Below, piece after piece: positions 1 to 9,045 of a stretch of DNA of 64,000 nucleotides. Source of the stretch: Desulfobacter hydrogenophilus (GTDB taxonomy: Bacteria; Desulfobacterota; Desulfobacteria; Desulfobacterales; Desulfobacteraceae); the NCBI RefSeq assembly GCF_004319545.1, contig NZ_CP036313.1, positions 1,862,501 to 1,926,500 on the forward strand, given 5' to 3'. The notes beneath the pieces are model-generated. The model made no database searches, had not been told where the DNA came from, and saw only the letters and a program-made list of their open reading frames with translations. The translations under genes and the position numbers were made by a program. Numbering within the stretch: position 1 is the first letter of the stretch; each line of letters starts with the position of its first letter.

Positions 1-900
1 TTTTGCCTGCTTGCCGTTGGAAAGAGTAACAATAGCTTGGGCTTTGACTTTTGCTCTTCCTCGTTTTTTCTTCAATTTTCCATAGAGTTCGGACAGCCTA
101 AGCTTTTTGCCTTGATATTCATAAAGCCATTTTGGATGATCTTTCAGCATGCATATGACGTGTATGTATTCCCGCAAATTTGCGATTGCTGACGGCATCG
201 AAAACCAACTGTCCATTAAAATATACTTAGCCCGGACACCCATATCAAGGGCTCTTTTTACCATCGGTACGAGATGGGCTGTGGTTTTTGTAACCGCTTC
301 CTGGCGGCGATGATATCCGCAGGTCCTTTTATCAATATCAGGATTTATTTCATTGTATCGATTCTTTTTGTCTACAGATGATAAAAGGGCAAAATCAAGT
401 CCAAGAAAACTGTTACCGTCAGACCAGCCAAGAGTCAGCATCCGGAATCCTTTGATGTACTTCATATCTGTATGATCAAACACCCGGGATAAAAGCTCGA
501 CTTTTTTAGAACGGTTTCTGCTATAGGTAGAATCGTCGAAGATAAGAACTTCTTCAGAAGAATCATCAAGGAGCTTTCTGATGATAAAATAAATTCGGCG
601 GCAGAGCTGAAGGGTAAACCGCCGCCAGTTATATGTTGGAGAGTTCAAAAAATTGTAAGCGGCGTCCTTATCGACATCAACTTTTTTATTTTTCACAATG
701 CCCTGGTATAAATTCTTGTTGTGAAATGCCAAGTTAAATAGGGCTGTGAAAATGGCAAGCGGTGAGGCTCCTTTGGTTTTAACGATTCCTGATTGATTCA
801 ATAACTTACCAATTTTGAATTTTGTAAAATAATCATTGAGTACGCCGATTTGTTCTGAATTTGTCATTTGATTTTCTACGTTGGTAAGGGTAGTATTCAT
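1..900 (-). CDS. IS4/IS701-like DDE transposase, 3' end beyond window
   Basis: An open frame of 300 codons runs from an ATG at 900-898 leftward off the window edge, so only the N-terminal part is visible. The translation carries transposase-like segments: an aspartate pair in FDDSTYSRNRSK near residue 120, a glycine/aspartate strand LTLGWSDGNSFLGLDF, and ILMDSWFSMP near residue 240, which fits the second catalytic aspartate of DDE enzymes of the IS4 superfamily. The expected third acidic residue lies outside the window. The ATG has a weak purine stretch (AAAGGAAA) upstream. No stop or frameshift is seen, so the copy may be intact. Family assignment below IS4/IS701 level is not certain. Confidence 0.8.
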   Translation of the reverse strand, partial: MNTTLTNVENQMTNSEQIGVLNDYFTKFKIGKLLNQSGIVKTKGASPLAIFTALFNLAFHNKNLYQGIVKNKKVDVDKDAAYNFLNSPTYNWRRFTLQLCRRIYFIIRKLLDDSSEEVLIFDDSTYSRNRSKKVELLSRVFDHTDMKYIKGFRMLTLGWSDGNSFLGLDFALLSSVDKKNRYNEINPDIDKRTCGYHRRQEAVTKTTAHLVPMVKRALDMGVRAKYILMDSWFSMPSAIANLREYIHVICMLKDHPKWLYEYQGKKLRLSELYGKLKKKRGRAKVKAQAIVTLSNGKQAK

Positions 901-1021
901 TTTGGCGAATTTCCTTTGTATGAAATGTTTGTTTAGTGGTAAACAAAGCGTATCATATAAAGTGAAATTCGTCAATTTAAATAATAAAATCAGTTTGTTG
1001 TGTTTTTATTCACTATCATTT

Positions 1022-3328
1022 TTAATCACCGAAAGTTGAGTTATTATATTCTACATATCTGATCAAATCACCGATATTGCCGAACATATTTTTCTCATTG
1101 TCTGATATAACTACGACCAACTTGTTTACGGCCCTGGAAACCGCCACATTCAATAAGTTTGGATCATCGACAAAACTATTATCAGATTTTTTTGGATCAT
1201 TAACAAATGGCTTGATTTCATTGAGTACCGTCGAAAGGACAATGATATCTTTTTCTCGCCCTTGATATTTGTGAACGGTCAGAGCAGGATTGTCTTCTAA
1301 ACTGAACTGATGATTAATTTCTTCTACCTGCTTTCTAAATGGAGAAGCAATCCCAATAGATTGTTCGGTGCAGTTGCAATCTGGCAGGATCTCTTCTTTG
1401 ATTACGTCAATCTGTCTTTGATTCAGTAATCCTCTGGCGTGGTTACCTTTTACAGTTTTATGGATAGTCAGGGGTTTTTGAGTGTTATTGTTGCTGGTCA
1501 GGATGATAAGCTGCCCTTGATAAAATTTTTGATTGCAAAATTCAATTATTTTGGGATGACACCGGTAGTGCTCTCTCAATAACGTTTTGGGGATTTCATA
1601 GAATAATCCCGTAATTGATGAAAGCATACTATGAGAAGCATAATTGTAGTATTTTGACAAATCCACTTTACTGAAAAAAGCGTCTGTCTCTTTTTTCACA
1701 TTTTTATCTACTACATTGGGCAATTGCTTAAGATCTCCAACGATAATTGCTCTCCGGGCGCAGGATAAAGCAAGAGCACCAGTAACTATATCAATTTGTG
1801 ATGCCTCGTCCATTATAACGTAATCAAATAGTGCTGGTTTGTTTTTGCAGGATCTTAGAGAGTGAGTCGTGCTTAATATTACAGGATACTCTTTATTGAA
1901 CTTGTCAAAGTCCTTCCAAAAAGCCGTTTCTATAGAAAATTTTTGTCGAGTTTTTTCTTTATAGCGTTTACTGAGCTTTGCTTGAAAAAGTTGTTGAGAA
2001 CACTTCTCAGACTCTTGAACAGCCTTTTCAAAAGACGAATTTTCAAGTATAGATTGTAATGCCTTGATGTCAGATTGAACCTCTTCCTCTTTTAGCTCGT
2101 AAAACCGCCCCTGTAAATGAGCAATGATCGCATCTATTGGATTTTTGTAGAATGAAAAACTGTAGATCCCATATTTAAAAAGGTTTTTGAGCTTAAATAA
2201 TATCCCTGGATTCCCCTCTTTTTTAATGATTTTCTGAAACGCCTTGCATAAATTGTATATGTCACTTGAATGCTGAATAGAGGAATAGGTCTTGTATGGT
2301 TTAATCTTATCATGCTGCGATAAATAATCCTGAAAATGATGCTTTTCTACATTTATTTCATTTAATTTCTGTTTCAGTTTAGCCATGTTGTTTTGAGCGT
2401 CCAATAGCTCTTCTAACCGGTTTCCTGACGCAAGGGTCTTTTCATATAAATTCACGTAGGTTTCAGGGGCAAGTTCCCATGATTTAATATTACTTGGATA
2501 TTGACCTGTCTGATTATCAAAAAAAACTGTTTTATTGGTATTATTGCCTAAGGGTGCTGCAATAAAATCTACACCGTATTTCTCAAGCTTCTCAAATACA
2601 TTAGAAGTAGCTGAGTTGTTGTAGGAAACGACGGCAATGGAACGTTTATTCATGACTGCATTGGCAATGATATTTAATATGGTCTGTGTTTTGCCCGTTC
2701 CTGGTGGGCCTTCAATGACGCTGATTGGTGAATTCAATGCCTTTGTGGTTGCTTCTTTTTGACTGAGATTGAATCCAAAAGGAAATACCGGATCTGGTAA
2801 ACGATCAGTAGTATCTTGAAAAACAGACGGATTTAAATATAAAGCTAAGGTGCTTCGGGGATCGACAAAGGAGATGTTCTTGTATTGTCTTTCTAACTGC
2901 GTTTCCTGGATTCCATCACAAGGAAGTCCAACCATTTGGGACAACTTTTTCAGATATTCGAAAACAGACAAGGCTTTATCGTTGGTAAGAGATGATTCCA
3001 GAATTTCAATGCTCTGTTTTTCTACAACATATGGAGTTCTGTTGGAACTGAACAGGATCTTGGCGTATAATCCGAAATCATAAATTTTTTCAACATTATA
3101 TAGTGCGCTCCCCTTGTGCTCAATATGAATGTTATTTCCTTTGATGATAGCTGGATCTTTAAGCTGGATTATATTTGTTTTATTATAGCTGTACGACTGC
3201 TCATTGCCTTCGAAGGTTACAATATATTTTTCTCTATTAGGACAGCAGGATTTTATATCAGAGGTTTTATCTTGGAACTGTCCAGTTCTTTTGTTTTTTA
3301 CTAAAATAAGATTATTTTCAGGATTCAT
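1022..3328 (-). CDS. UPF1/DNA2-like superfamily 1 helicase
   Basis: This is an ATP-dependent SF1 helicase of the UPF1/DNA2-like type (AAA_11/AAA_12 architecture). Visible motifs are Walker A GPPGTGKT about 210 residues in, followed by a long helical insert, motif II DEASQ in VIMDEASQIDI, motif III GDLKQLP, motif V VHKYQGREKD and motif VI NVAVSRAVNKL near the C terminus. The N-terminal ~190 residues are unrecognised. The frame opens at 3370, but ATG 3328 is preferred because GGAGAG lies 10 bases upstream, giving about 768 aa. The gene stands alone, beside a DUF1016 nuclease fragment and repeats. Such helicases occur in defence islands as well as in general nucleic acid metabolism, so a defence role is only a possibility. 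Confidence 0.85.
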   Translation of the reverse strand: MNPENNLILVKNKRTGQFQDKTSDIKSCCPNREKYIVTFEGNEQSYSYNKTNIIQLKDPAIIKGNNIHIEHKGSALYNVEKIYDFGLYAKILFSSNRTPYVVEKQSIEILESSLTNDKALSVFEYLKKLSQMVGLPCDGIQETQLERQYKNISFVDPRSTLALYLNPSVFQDTTDRLPDPVFPFGFNLSQKEATTKALNSPISVIEGPPGTGKTQTILNIIANAVMNKRSIAVVSYNNSATSNVFEKLEKYGVDFIAAPLGNNTNKTVFFDNQTGQYPSNIKSWELAPETYVNLYEKTLASGNRLEELLDAQNNMAKLKQKLNEINVEKHHFQDYLSQHDKIKPYKTYSSIQHSSDIYNLCKAFQKIIKKEGNPGILFKLKNLFKYGIYSFSFYKNPIDAIIAHLQGRFYELKEEEVQSDIKALQSILENSSFEKAVQESEKCSQQLFQAKLSKRYKEKTRQKFSIETAFWKDFDKFNKEYPVILSTTHSLRSCKNKPALFDYVIMDEASQIDIVTGALALSCARRAIIVGDLKQLPNVVDKNVKKETDAFFSKVDLSKYYNYASHSMLSSITGLFYEIPKTLLREHYRCHPKIIEFCNQKFYQGQLIILTSNNNTQKPLTIHKTVKGNHARGLLNQRQIDVIKEEILPDCNCTEQSIGIASPFRKQVEEINHQFSLEDNPALTVHKYQGREKDIIVLSTVLNEIKPFVNDPKKSDNSFVDDPNLLNVAVSRAVNKLVVVISDNEKNMFGNIGDLIRYVEYNNSTFGD

Positions 3329-3393
3329 TTTTGCATCACTCTCCAGCTGTTTATCAAAGCTGAAAAACAAAAAATAAGAGAAAAATAAGAGAA

Positions 3394-3449
3394 AAATAAG
3401 GTGCAGGCCACGTTTTTAGCTTCGAAATCGTGTTTTGTCCCTTATTATT
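3394..3449. repeat. REP-like inverted repeat, family A
   Basis: AATAAGG with a GCAGGCCACG-like arm is mirrored by CGTGTTTTGTCCCTTATT around the loop TTTTTAGCTTCGAAAT. Related copies are at 4884, 8821, 10428 and, partially, 12487 and 54254. This copy supplies the stop codon that ends the DUF1016 fragment next to it. Confidence 0.7.
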
Positions 3450-3585
3450 CGATCATTCGCCCGAGGTCCCAGTACAGGCCGACCAGTTCATTGTTGACCG
3501 CTTTGAGGGCTTCGTACTGGGCGGAGCGAATACGCTCCTTGACCTCGGAAAAGAGGCCCGAGTAGCCCCCGGTTTGCCGGGGCTG
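3445..3585 (-). pseudogene. DUF1016 (YhcG-like) nuclease, N-terminal fragment
   Basis: On the minus strand about 45 codons read as the N-terminal domain of DUF1016/YhcG-type PDDEXK nucleases: FSEVKERIRSAQYEALKAVN followed by NELVGLYWDLGRMIE. The frame ends in TAA at 3447-3445, and that stop lies inside the adjacent REP-like repeat. The whole C-terminal nuclease domain is missing. No start codon or ribosome site is obvious. This is a clear remnant, probably cut by repeat insertion or deletion. DUF1016 proteins are often found in restriction-modification and defence neighbourhoods. Confidence 0.75.
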
Positions 3586-3627
3586 TTTTTTGAATTTTGT
3601 TAACCAGTTTCATCCATATTTCCTTCG

Positions 3628-4779
3628 TCATCCTAATAGTAGATTAGCTGAATCAATACGATTTATAAAGCTTGCTTTTCGACTATGGTCTTCCCGAATG
3701 GCCATCAGCTTTGATTTAAACAAACTGGTTGTATTATTCTTTTTGGCAAGATCCTTCAAATCAATCAGAAGTCTTATCGCTTCATCATAGGCCTTGGGCT
3801 TTTTGGCCAAAATAAGGGTATCCACTTTTTTCCAGATTTCATTTTCCCTTCCTACCAGTCCGGTCAAATATTTTTCCCTTGCTATGGCCGCTTCCTTTTC
3901 TTTGCGTGCTTTTTCCTTTGCTTTCTGTTCAGCGATCTGCCGATCCTTTTCTTTAGTATATGCCTCCGTTTTTTGAAGCAGTTTCATTACCGTGCGTGAT
4001 GCCTTTCCGTTATTTTGGGTATCCTTTATTGATAGTGTGTTTCGAAACCGCTGCAACAGTTCGTTTCCTATATGAGGATCGTTGTCATTGATCAGCCGAA
4101 AAATAATTGTATCTTTTTCACTATTCGGCAGTCCACTTATCCAGAGTTTTAGCTTTTGATCATTTTGAACCGATTTTTGTTCTGCAATACTGTTTTCAGC
4201 GGCTACCTGGATAAGATCTTTATCGAGCCGCATGAAATCTGCGAAACTTTCAAGGGAAGCGTTTAAATTTCCAAGATTTGCAGGAACAGGCGGTTCTTCT
4301 TCATCGTCATCGATTTCACCCATTTGCGCACAAAAGAGCCAGGCAAGATACAAGCATCGATAATCCCCCCGGATAAGATCGGAACGTAATGAAATCAATG
4401 GTGACAGAGAACCTTCACCTTCTTCCCAATCATAATCTTCGGTTTCAGATGTAAAGTCAAAGATGAGGTAATCTCCCTTTTCATAGATAGTCCAACTGTC
4501 TCCGATGCAATATTGACTTGCAAGATCCAAATCTATTAATTTTCGCGGAATTTTCAGCATAAACTGATGGGTTCCCCAATTGGTGATATATAAAAAGGCA
4601 TCAAAATATTTTTCCACCAGCTTCAATGGGTCACCTTTGAAGTTGCCATAGTTGTATTCATTGACAAGGCTTGTTGAGGTGATCTGCGCTCTGGAGGATA
4701 TGGCCCGAAGCACTTCTCTATCTTTTTCAGATAAAGGTTTGTCTAAGGCCTGAAATTCATAATACTGGTATTCACTCAT
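3628..4779 (-). CDS. Conserved protein of unknown function, 383 aa
   Basis: I do not recognise a named domain. The N terminus (MSEYQYYEFQALDKPLSEKD) and the segment FLYITNWGTHQFMLKIPRKL resemble a conserved bacterial family of unknown function that I recall seeing near SWIM-type zinc finger proteins; no such partner is present here. An acidic linker (EIDDDEEEPPVP) lies near residue 155. The region from about residue 255 to 315 is rich in K, E and A and probably forms a coiled coil. There is no signal peptide or membrane segment, so it is likely cytosolic. The ATG follows a weak AAGGAAC ribosome site. The gene stands alone between repeats, on the same strand as the helicase downstream. Confidence 0.7.
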   Translation of the reverse strand: MSEYQYYEFQALDKPLSEKDREVLRAISSRAQITSTSLVNEYNYGNFKGDPLKLVEKYFDAFLYITNWGTHQFMLKIPRKLIDLDLASQYCIGDSWTIYEKGDYLIFDFTSETEDYDWEEGEGSLSPLISLRSDLIRGDYRCLYLAWLFCAQMGEIDDDEEEPPVPANLGNLNASLESFADFMRLDKDLIQVAAENSIAEQKSVQNDQKLKLWISGLPNSEKDTIIFRLINDNDPHIGNELLQRFRNTLSIKDTQNNGKASRTVMKLLQKTEAYTKEKDRQIAEQKAKEKARKEKEAAIAREKYLTGLVGRENEIWKKVDTLILAKKPKAYDEAIRLLIDLKDLAKKNNTTSLFKSKLMAIREDHSRKASFINRIDSANLLLG

Positions 4780-4883
4780 CTTTGTTCCTTATAGTTGCCG
4801 CCGATTTTGGCCGTTTCCCGTTGCTATATTGCGAAGTATTTGCTTTTTTGCAACTTTTTGATATCCGCGACTCTATCCAGAGA

Positions 4884-4940
4884 AAATAGGGGATAGACCA
4901 TGATTTTAGCTTCAAAATTGTGGTCTATACCTTATTATTT
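4884..4940. repeat. REP-like inverted repeat, family A
   Basis: GGGGATAGACCA and TGGTCTATACC form the arms, with TTTTAGCTTCAAAATT in the loop and AATA/TTATT ends. It has the same layout as the copy at 10428. A second half-site (AATAATAAGGGAC) follows near 4950. Confidence 0.75.
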
Positions 4941-5104
4941 TGAGGTTAAAATAATAAGGGACATATTAAGATCAAGACAAATAGAGGTCAATATTTTTTA
5001 ATTTTTGAAAGATAAGAGCGTTTGACGTTGATCAGGATATAAGGATATCCGAAATTTCATCGGGCCATATTGGGAGTCGGAGGGGTTCATAGTACCGTTT
5101 GAAG

Positions 5105-5272
5105 CTAAGGACCGCAGATTAAATAACTTGAACGAAATAGCTTGCCTTTTGGCCCATCTACTTCGTTGCATCAAAGGCCCAATAGGCCTGCTATTCAACC
5201 TTTAATACGCTTTGTAGATGAACCAAAATTCGGCGTTATTTCTGCCCAACTTATTTAATCCGCGGTCCTAAG
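5105..5272. repeat. 168-bp palindromic element with ~35-bp inverted ends
   Basis: The left arm (5105-5139) and right arm (5231-5271) are imperfect reverse complements sharing GGACCGC, GATTAAATAA and GAAATA blocks. Inside, CATCTAC and GTAGATG form a second inverted pair. No coding potential is recognised. The ends share an AATAACTT-type block with the elements at 22344 and 42479, so it may be a distant relative or a separate MITE-like repeat. Confidence 0.6.
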
Positions 5273-5434
5273 GGACAACATAACCTTGGCTGAGGAAAGA
5301 GACTCTACTTTGTTCAAGCAACCAACGAGCGGAAGATCAGGAGATTGGAACACGTAGTAGCCGCGTGCGGCAAGGCGTCTCGAATATAAAAAGGGCTGAA
5401 GAAACCGACCGAATCAGTGCTCTACTCTACCTTA

Positions 5435-5600
5435 TTATTTATAGACCTCAGTGCCTATTTTGATAATGTTCGTTACCATATTCTTCTAAATTTTAAATGA
5501 AGCTGACAGGGAAGCGTAGTGCGGTAAATCCGCATGCTGCGTTTGACGTGGGGGGGATTGGAAACGGGCTTAGGATCGCGCCAGTCTTTGACCCTACGAT
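5435..5600 (+). pseudogene. Group II intron / reverse transcriptase remnant
   Basis: From 5441 the plus strand reads IDLSAYFDNVRYHILL, matching the conserved DLSAYFDNVRH segment of group II intron reverse transcriptases, then hits a stop at once. About 50 bases later, GTGCGG-TAAA-TCCGCATGC followed by TTTGACGTGGGGGGGATTGGAAACGG resembles the hairpin and tail found at the 3' end of such introns. Most of the intron is absent. The assignment rests on these two short similarities, so it is tentative. Confidence 0.45.
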
Positions 5601-5618
5601 TCCATTCTCACTGTTATC

Positions 5619-5669
5619 CCGAATGAGATGACTTCCAAAGAGTTCCGTCAGAATTGGGCTCGCCTGAGC
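5619..5669 (+). pseudogene. IS91-like transposase scrap
   Basis: A short frame reads PNEMTSKEFRQNWARL, close to the SKEYRKNWARLIQKIYEVDP segment near the C-terminal zinc motif of IS91-family transposases. The homology stops after this and the rest of the gene is absent. It is the last piece of mobile-element debris before sucC. Confidence 0.4.
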
Positions 5670-5737
5670 TGGTATTTATTTGATTTTGGGGGTATTATCA
5701 GAAAAGTGATGGAGCCTACATAACGAAGGATGTTTGC

Positions 5738-6904
5738 ATGAAACTGCATGAATATCAAGCGAAAGAAATGCTGCGGCTCTCGGGAATCGAGACGCCTTTT
5801 GGTATGGTGGCTGAAACAGCAGATGAAGTGGAACCCTTGCTGGAACAAATGAATATTAGCCGCGGTTTGGTGAAGGCGCAAGTGTACGCCGGCGGTCGTG
5901 GAAAAGCGGGAGGAGTGAAATTTTTTGAAAGCGTTGCCCAAGCGCGTGAGATTACCGATAGCATGCTGCAGACCACCTTGGTGACGAAACAGACGGGACC
6001 TAATGGTGAATTGATTTCCAAGGTTTTGCTTGAACAACCGGTAGAGATTGCGCAGGAGTTTTATTTGGCCTTTCTCATTGATCGTGCTAACTCGTGCCCG
6101 ATCATGTTTGTCTCTTCAGAAGGGGGTATGGAATTCGAAGAGGTGGCCAAAAAATTCCCCGACAAAATATTGACACTTGCTTTGTGTGATGATTCTGATT
6201 TTAGAGCCTTGGCGCGGCAGATCAATCGAATCTTCCAGTTGGATAAAGAACCCTTTGAAAACTTGGTGGGTCTGATTGAAAAACTTTACCACATTTTTGT
6301 TGACAACGATTGCACGCTCTTGGAAATCAATCCTCTGGCCTTGTGTGTAGAAGGTGGACGACTATTGCCTTTGGACTGCAAGGTTAATATTGATAGTAAC
6401 GCTCGATTCAGGCAAAAAAAATGGTGGACATTTTTCAATAATGAATTAAATGAGCACGAGCAGGCCGCTGCGAAATACGGGCTGAAATATATTAAACTGG
6501 ATGGTAACGTGGGCTGTATGGTGAATGGAGCCGGCTTGGCTATGGCCACCATGGATACCATCTTGGCCAATGGACATGCGCCTGCTAATTTTTTGGATGT
6601 AGGGGGTAGTGCTTCTGAAGAAGCGGTAACACAAGCCCTTAAAATCATCACCTCAGATCCTAATGTCAAAAGTATTCTCATCAATATTTTTGGCGGCATC
6701 ATGAAATGCGATATCATTGCCCAGGGAATCGTGAATGCTATGAAGAGTACGGGGGTTGAATTGCCTTTGGTGGTTCGCCTGGAGGGCACTAATAAAGAAG
6801 AAGGATTGCAAATCATAAAGGATTCTGGGTTGGCGATAACCAGTGCCGATAGTTTAGCTGAAGGTGCCCGCTTGGCTACGGCGGCGGCAGCGACGGAGGA
6901 TTGA
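5738..6904 (+). CDS. sucC: Succinyl-CoA synthetase (ADP-forming) beta subunit
   Basis: This subunit binds nucleotide and, with SucD, interconverts succinyl-CoA and succinate with substrate-level ATP or GTP formation in the cytosolic TCA cycle. The 388-aa length is standard. The N-terminal ATP-grasp region begins [16 protein letters not shown] and contains [14 protein letters not shown]; the C-terminal ligase-CoA region contains [13 protein letters not shown] and the power-helix region [23 protein letters not shown] site precedes the ATG. The stop overlaps the region just before sucD, whose ribosome site lies within the last sucC codons, so the pair is translationally coupled. The pair is boxed in by mobile-element debris upstream and a 370-bp gap downstream, which leaves room for horizontal acquisition. 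Confidence 0.96.
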   Translation: MKLHEYQAKEMLRLSGIETPFGMVAETADEVEPLLEQMNISRGLVKAQVYAGGRGKAGGVKFFESVAQAREITDSMLQTTLVTKQTGPNGELISKVLLEQPVEIAQEFYLAFLIDRANSCPIMFVSSEGGMEFEEVAKKFPDKILTLALCDDSDFRALARQINRIFQLDKEPFENLVGLIEKLYHIFVDNDCTLLEINPLALCVEGGRLLPLDCKVNIDSNARFRQKKWWTFFNNELNEHEQAAAKYGLKYIKLDGNVGCMVNGAGLAMATMDTILANGHAPANFLDVGGSASEEAVTQALKIITSDPNVKSILINIFGGIMKCDIIAQGIVNAMKSTGVELPLVVRLEGTNKEEGLQIIKDSGLAITSADSLAEGARLATAAAATED

Positions 6905-6906
6905 TC

Positions 6907-7794
6907 ATGTCTATATTAGTGAACAAGGATACCATATTGATGACCCAGGGCATCACAGGGAAAGCAGGCCTGTTTCATTCCATTAAATGTCGTGATTATG
7001 GAACTCAACTGGTTGGAGGGGTGACTCCCGGCAGAGGCGGGCAAGTGGTGGAAGGTTTTAAGATTTTTGACACCGTGCAGGAATGCAAGGAAGAGACCGG
7101 TGCGAATGCCACCATGATTTTTGTGCCGCCGCCTTTTGCTGCTGCCTCAATTATTGAAGCCATTGATGCCGAAATCCCTTTGATTGTGGCGATCACCGAA
7201 GGAATCCCTGTGCACGATATGATCAAAGTGAAGCGCTGTTTGGATTTGAGTAACAGCGTTTTAATCGGGCCCAACTGTCCGGGTATCGTAACGCCGAATC
7301 AAGCCAAAATCGGAATTGCGCCGGGCAATATTTTCAAGCCGGGTAAAATAGGGGTGGTGTCCCGTAGCGGAACTTTGACCTACGAAGCGGTCTATCAAAC
7401 CACCTTGAACGGGCTAGGGCAAACTACAGCCATTGGTATTGGGGGTGACCCGATACATGGCATAACTTTTGTGGATGTGTTAGCGCTATTCCGTGATGAC
7501 TCCGACACTGAAGGTATAATACTTATTGGTGAAATCGGTGGCCTCGATGAAGTGGAGGCGGCTGAATTTATCGCTGATGAAATAAAGGTTCCGGTTGTTG
7601 GGTTTATAGCGGGGGTTTCGGCTCCTCCCGGCAAAAGGATGGGGCATGCCGGCGCTATCATTGAAGGAAAAGGCACCAGTGCAGAGGTCAAGATCAAAGC
7701 ACTCACGGAAGCTGGGGTAACGATTGCTCCCAATGCGACTCTCATTGGTGAACTGATGCTGGATCGGTATGAATGCAAGTCAATAGCCCAGTAG
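6907..7794 (+). CDS. sucD: Succinyl-CoA synthetase alpha subunit
   Basis: The alpha subunit binds CoA and carries the phosphohistidine. The N terminus [21 protein letters not shown] is the CoA-binding Rossmann region, with [10 protein letters not shown] following. The active-site histidine is in [20 protein letters not shown]. The length is 295 aa. An in-frame TTG at 6901 is rejected as start, because ATG 6907 has a perfect GGAGGA six bases upstream. It is co-transcribed with sucC with effectively no gap. Other TCA genes are not in the window, so the direction used in vivo cannot be told. Confidence 0.96.
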   Translation: MSILVNKDTILMTQGITGKAGLFHSIKCRDYGTQLVGGVTPGRGGQVVEGFKIFDTVQECKEETGANATMIFVPPPFAAASIIEAIDAEIPLIVAITEGIPVHDMIKVKRCLDLSNSVLIGPNCPGIVTPNQAKIGIAPGNIFKPGKIGVVSRSGTLTYEAVYQTTLNGLGQTTAIGIGGDPIHGITFVDVLALFRDDSDTEGIILIGEIGGLDEVEAAEFIADEIKVPVVGFIAGVSAPPGKRMGHAGAIIEGKGTSAEVKIKALTEAGVTIAPNATLIGELMLDRYECKSIAQ

Positions 7795-8171
7795 AACAAT
7801 TTCCGAGAGGTAAATCGACTTTATCGAAGAGTATTCTTCTCCATCTATAAGTTGCAAAAAAATATAGAGCCTGGCGACTCCGGGCCTGAATATAGAGCCT
7901 GTTTAAAAAATTCTATACAAATTGATGCACTATCTGTATAATAAGATCAATAAGTTGCCTCTCTAGCTCAAAAGCGCAGACGCCTGTTTCTCATTTCTCA
8001 AAATGCCGTGAAATTTCATTGTAACTGCTGGAGGAATTTCCTTCGTTGGTGATTGCGGCTCACACTATATGCAATCTCAAGTTCAAATCAGTTCAGGCAG
8101 TTTATAGAAGTCTTTTTATTTGTTTTTTCATCATTAGCAAACCTTAACTTTTAATTTTTTAGGAGGTTATT
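7795..8171. other. Intergenic gap sucD to dodecin
   Basis: No gene is recognised in this 377-bp stretch. It holds a short direct repeat (ATATAGAGCCTG at about 7861 and 7891) and an A+T-rich leader before the dodecin gene. Confidence 0.5.
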
Positions 8172-8381
8172 ATGGAAAACAGTGTTTACAAAATAATCGA
8201 ACTCGTTGGATTTTCTGAAAAATCCTGGGAAGATGCTGCCAAGACCGCTGTGGCAAGCGCCGATAAAACCTTAAGAGATATGCGGGTGGCCGAGGTGAAA
8301 GAAATGGATATGCGTCTGGAAGACAACCGGATTGTGGGATACCGGGTAAAATTAAAAGTATCATTCAAACTTGACGGGTAA
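8172..8381 (+). CDS. Dodecin family flavin-binding protein
   Basis: This small (69 aa) protein matches dodecin, which assembles as a hollow dodecamer that binds and buffers flavins in the cytosol. The sequence shows the family pattern: VYKIIELVGFSEKSWEDAAK (strand, then helix), the central WEDA tryptophan that stacks on flavin, and a C-terminal strand VGYRVKLKVSFKLDG. An ideal AGGAGG site lies seven bases upstream of the ATG. It appears monocistronic and is followed by a strong hairpin at 8437. Flavin storage fits the flavoprotein-rich gene content of the window, though that link is only inferred. Confidence 0.93.
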   Translation: MENSVYKIIELVGFSEKSWEDAAKTAVASADKTLRDMRVAEVKEMDMRLEDNRIVGYRVKLKVSFKLDG

Positions 8382-8436
8382 TTGGTAAGGTAAAAAAGTC
8401 CCCTTTATTTGACACAAGGGTGTTTAAAAAAAATCA

Positions 8437-8468
8437 CAATGCCCGGAGGTATTATTTTCCGGGCATTG
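8437..8468 (+). terminator. Perfect 11-bp hairpin after dodecin gene
   Basis: CAATGCCCGGA and TCCGGGCATTG pair perfectly around a 10-base loop. There is no long T tract after it (GAAATAAATTGCGTTTTT), so it may end transcription weakly or protect the 3' end. Confidence 0.6.
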
Positions 8469-8490
8469 AAATAAATTGCGTTTTTACGGT

Positions 8491-8800
8491 TCATTCAGGG
8501 TCGTGCTTGACCACAACAGCCTCGTTTTCATCGAACTGTCGGTGGCGCTGACGGTTGACAACAATATATGGATACTGATTATCCTTCAGCCAATCAATAT
8601 TTTCGTCGGAGGCAATCCCGGCGTCCATAACAATCGTTGGTTTTTGTAACTCAACGATATTCGGATTCCGGCCTTTTCTTTCCAATCCCTTGATCATTTT
8701 TTTAAAGTTGACGGTTCGCTTACATTACCCTCAAACACTTGGCTTGATTTGGGAAAACCACTGCTGTCAAGCATTAAGGCCAGCGTCACAAGAGGACAAT
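8491..8800 (-). pseudogene. IS1634-family transposase fragment, frameshifted
   Basis: Reading the minus strand from about 8800, LALMLDSSGFPKSSQVFEGN followed by VSEPSTLKK matches an internal part of IS1634-type (IS4 superfamily) transposases. After a one-base loss in an A run at about 8698 the frame resumes as MIKGLERKGRNPNIVELQKP, with TIVMDAGIASDENIDWL as the likely second catalytic aspartate region, and ends at 8491. Both the N terminus and the glutamate-bearing C terminus are absent. The upstream end abuts a family A REP-like repeat. Confidence 0.75.
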
Positions 8801-8820
8801 CGGTCCTTTTTTTTTTGGAA

Positions 8821-8866
8821 CGACCATGTTTTAGCTTCGAAATTGTGGTCTGTTTCTTATTATTCG
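8821..8866. repeat. REP-like repeat, family A (partial left arm)
   Basis: CGACCATGTTTTAGCTTCGAA followed by ATTGTGGTCTGTTTCTTATTATTCGA. The core TTAGCTTCGAAATTGTGGTC is nearly identical to the copies at 4884 and 10428. It borders the IS1634-like fragment. Confidence 0.65.
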
Positions 8867-9045
8867 AACCCTTTTTAAAGTTTTAACAGGTGTTTAAGTG
8901 AGCCCGGTCCAAAATCCCAAGTCACAAAATCCGTAAAGCCCGGCGATAATCTTACCACCATTACAAACATTCCTATTGACATAAAACTTTGGTCTACTTA
9001 ACTTTTAGTGAGCGTTAGGTCCTGCAGTAAAAGAAGGGAAATTAA

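Noticed and set aside
3371..3400. AAAAATAAGAG tandem repeat upstream of the helicase as a CRISPR or regulatory array
   Set aside because: Only two to three short A-rich units with no spacers; likely part of the adjacent REP-like repeat.
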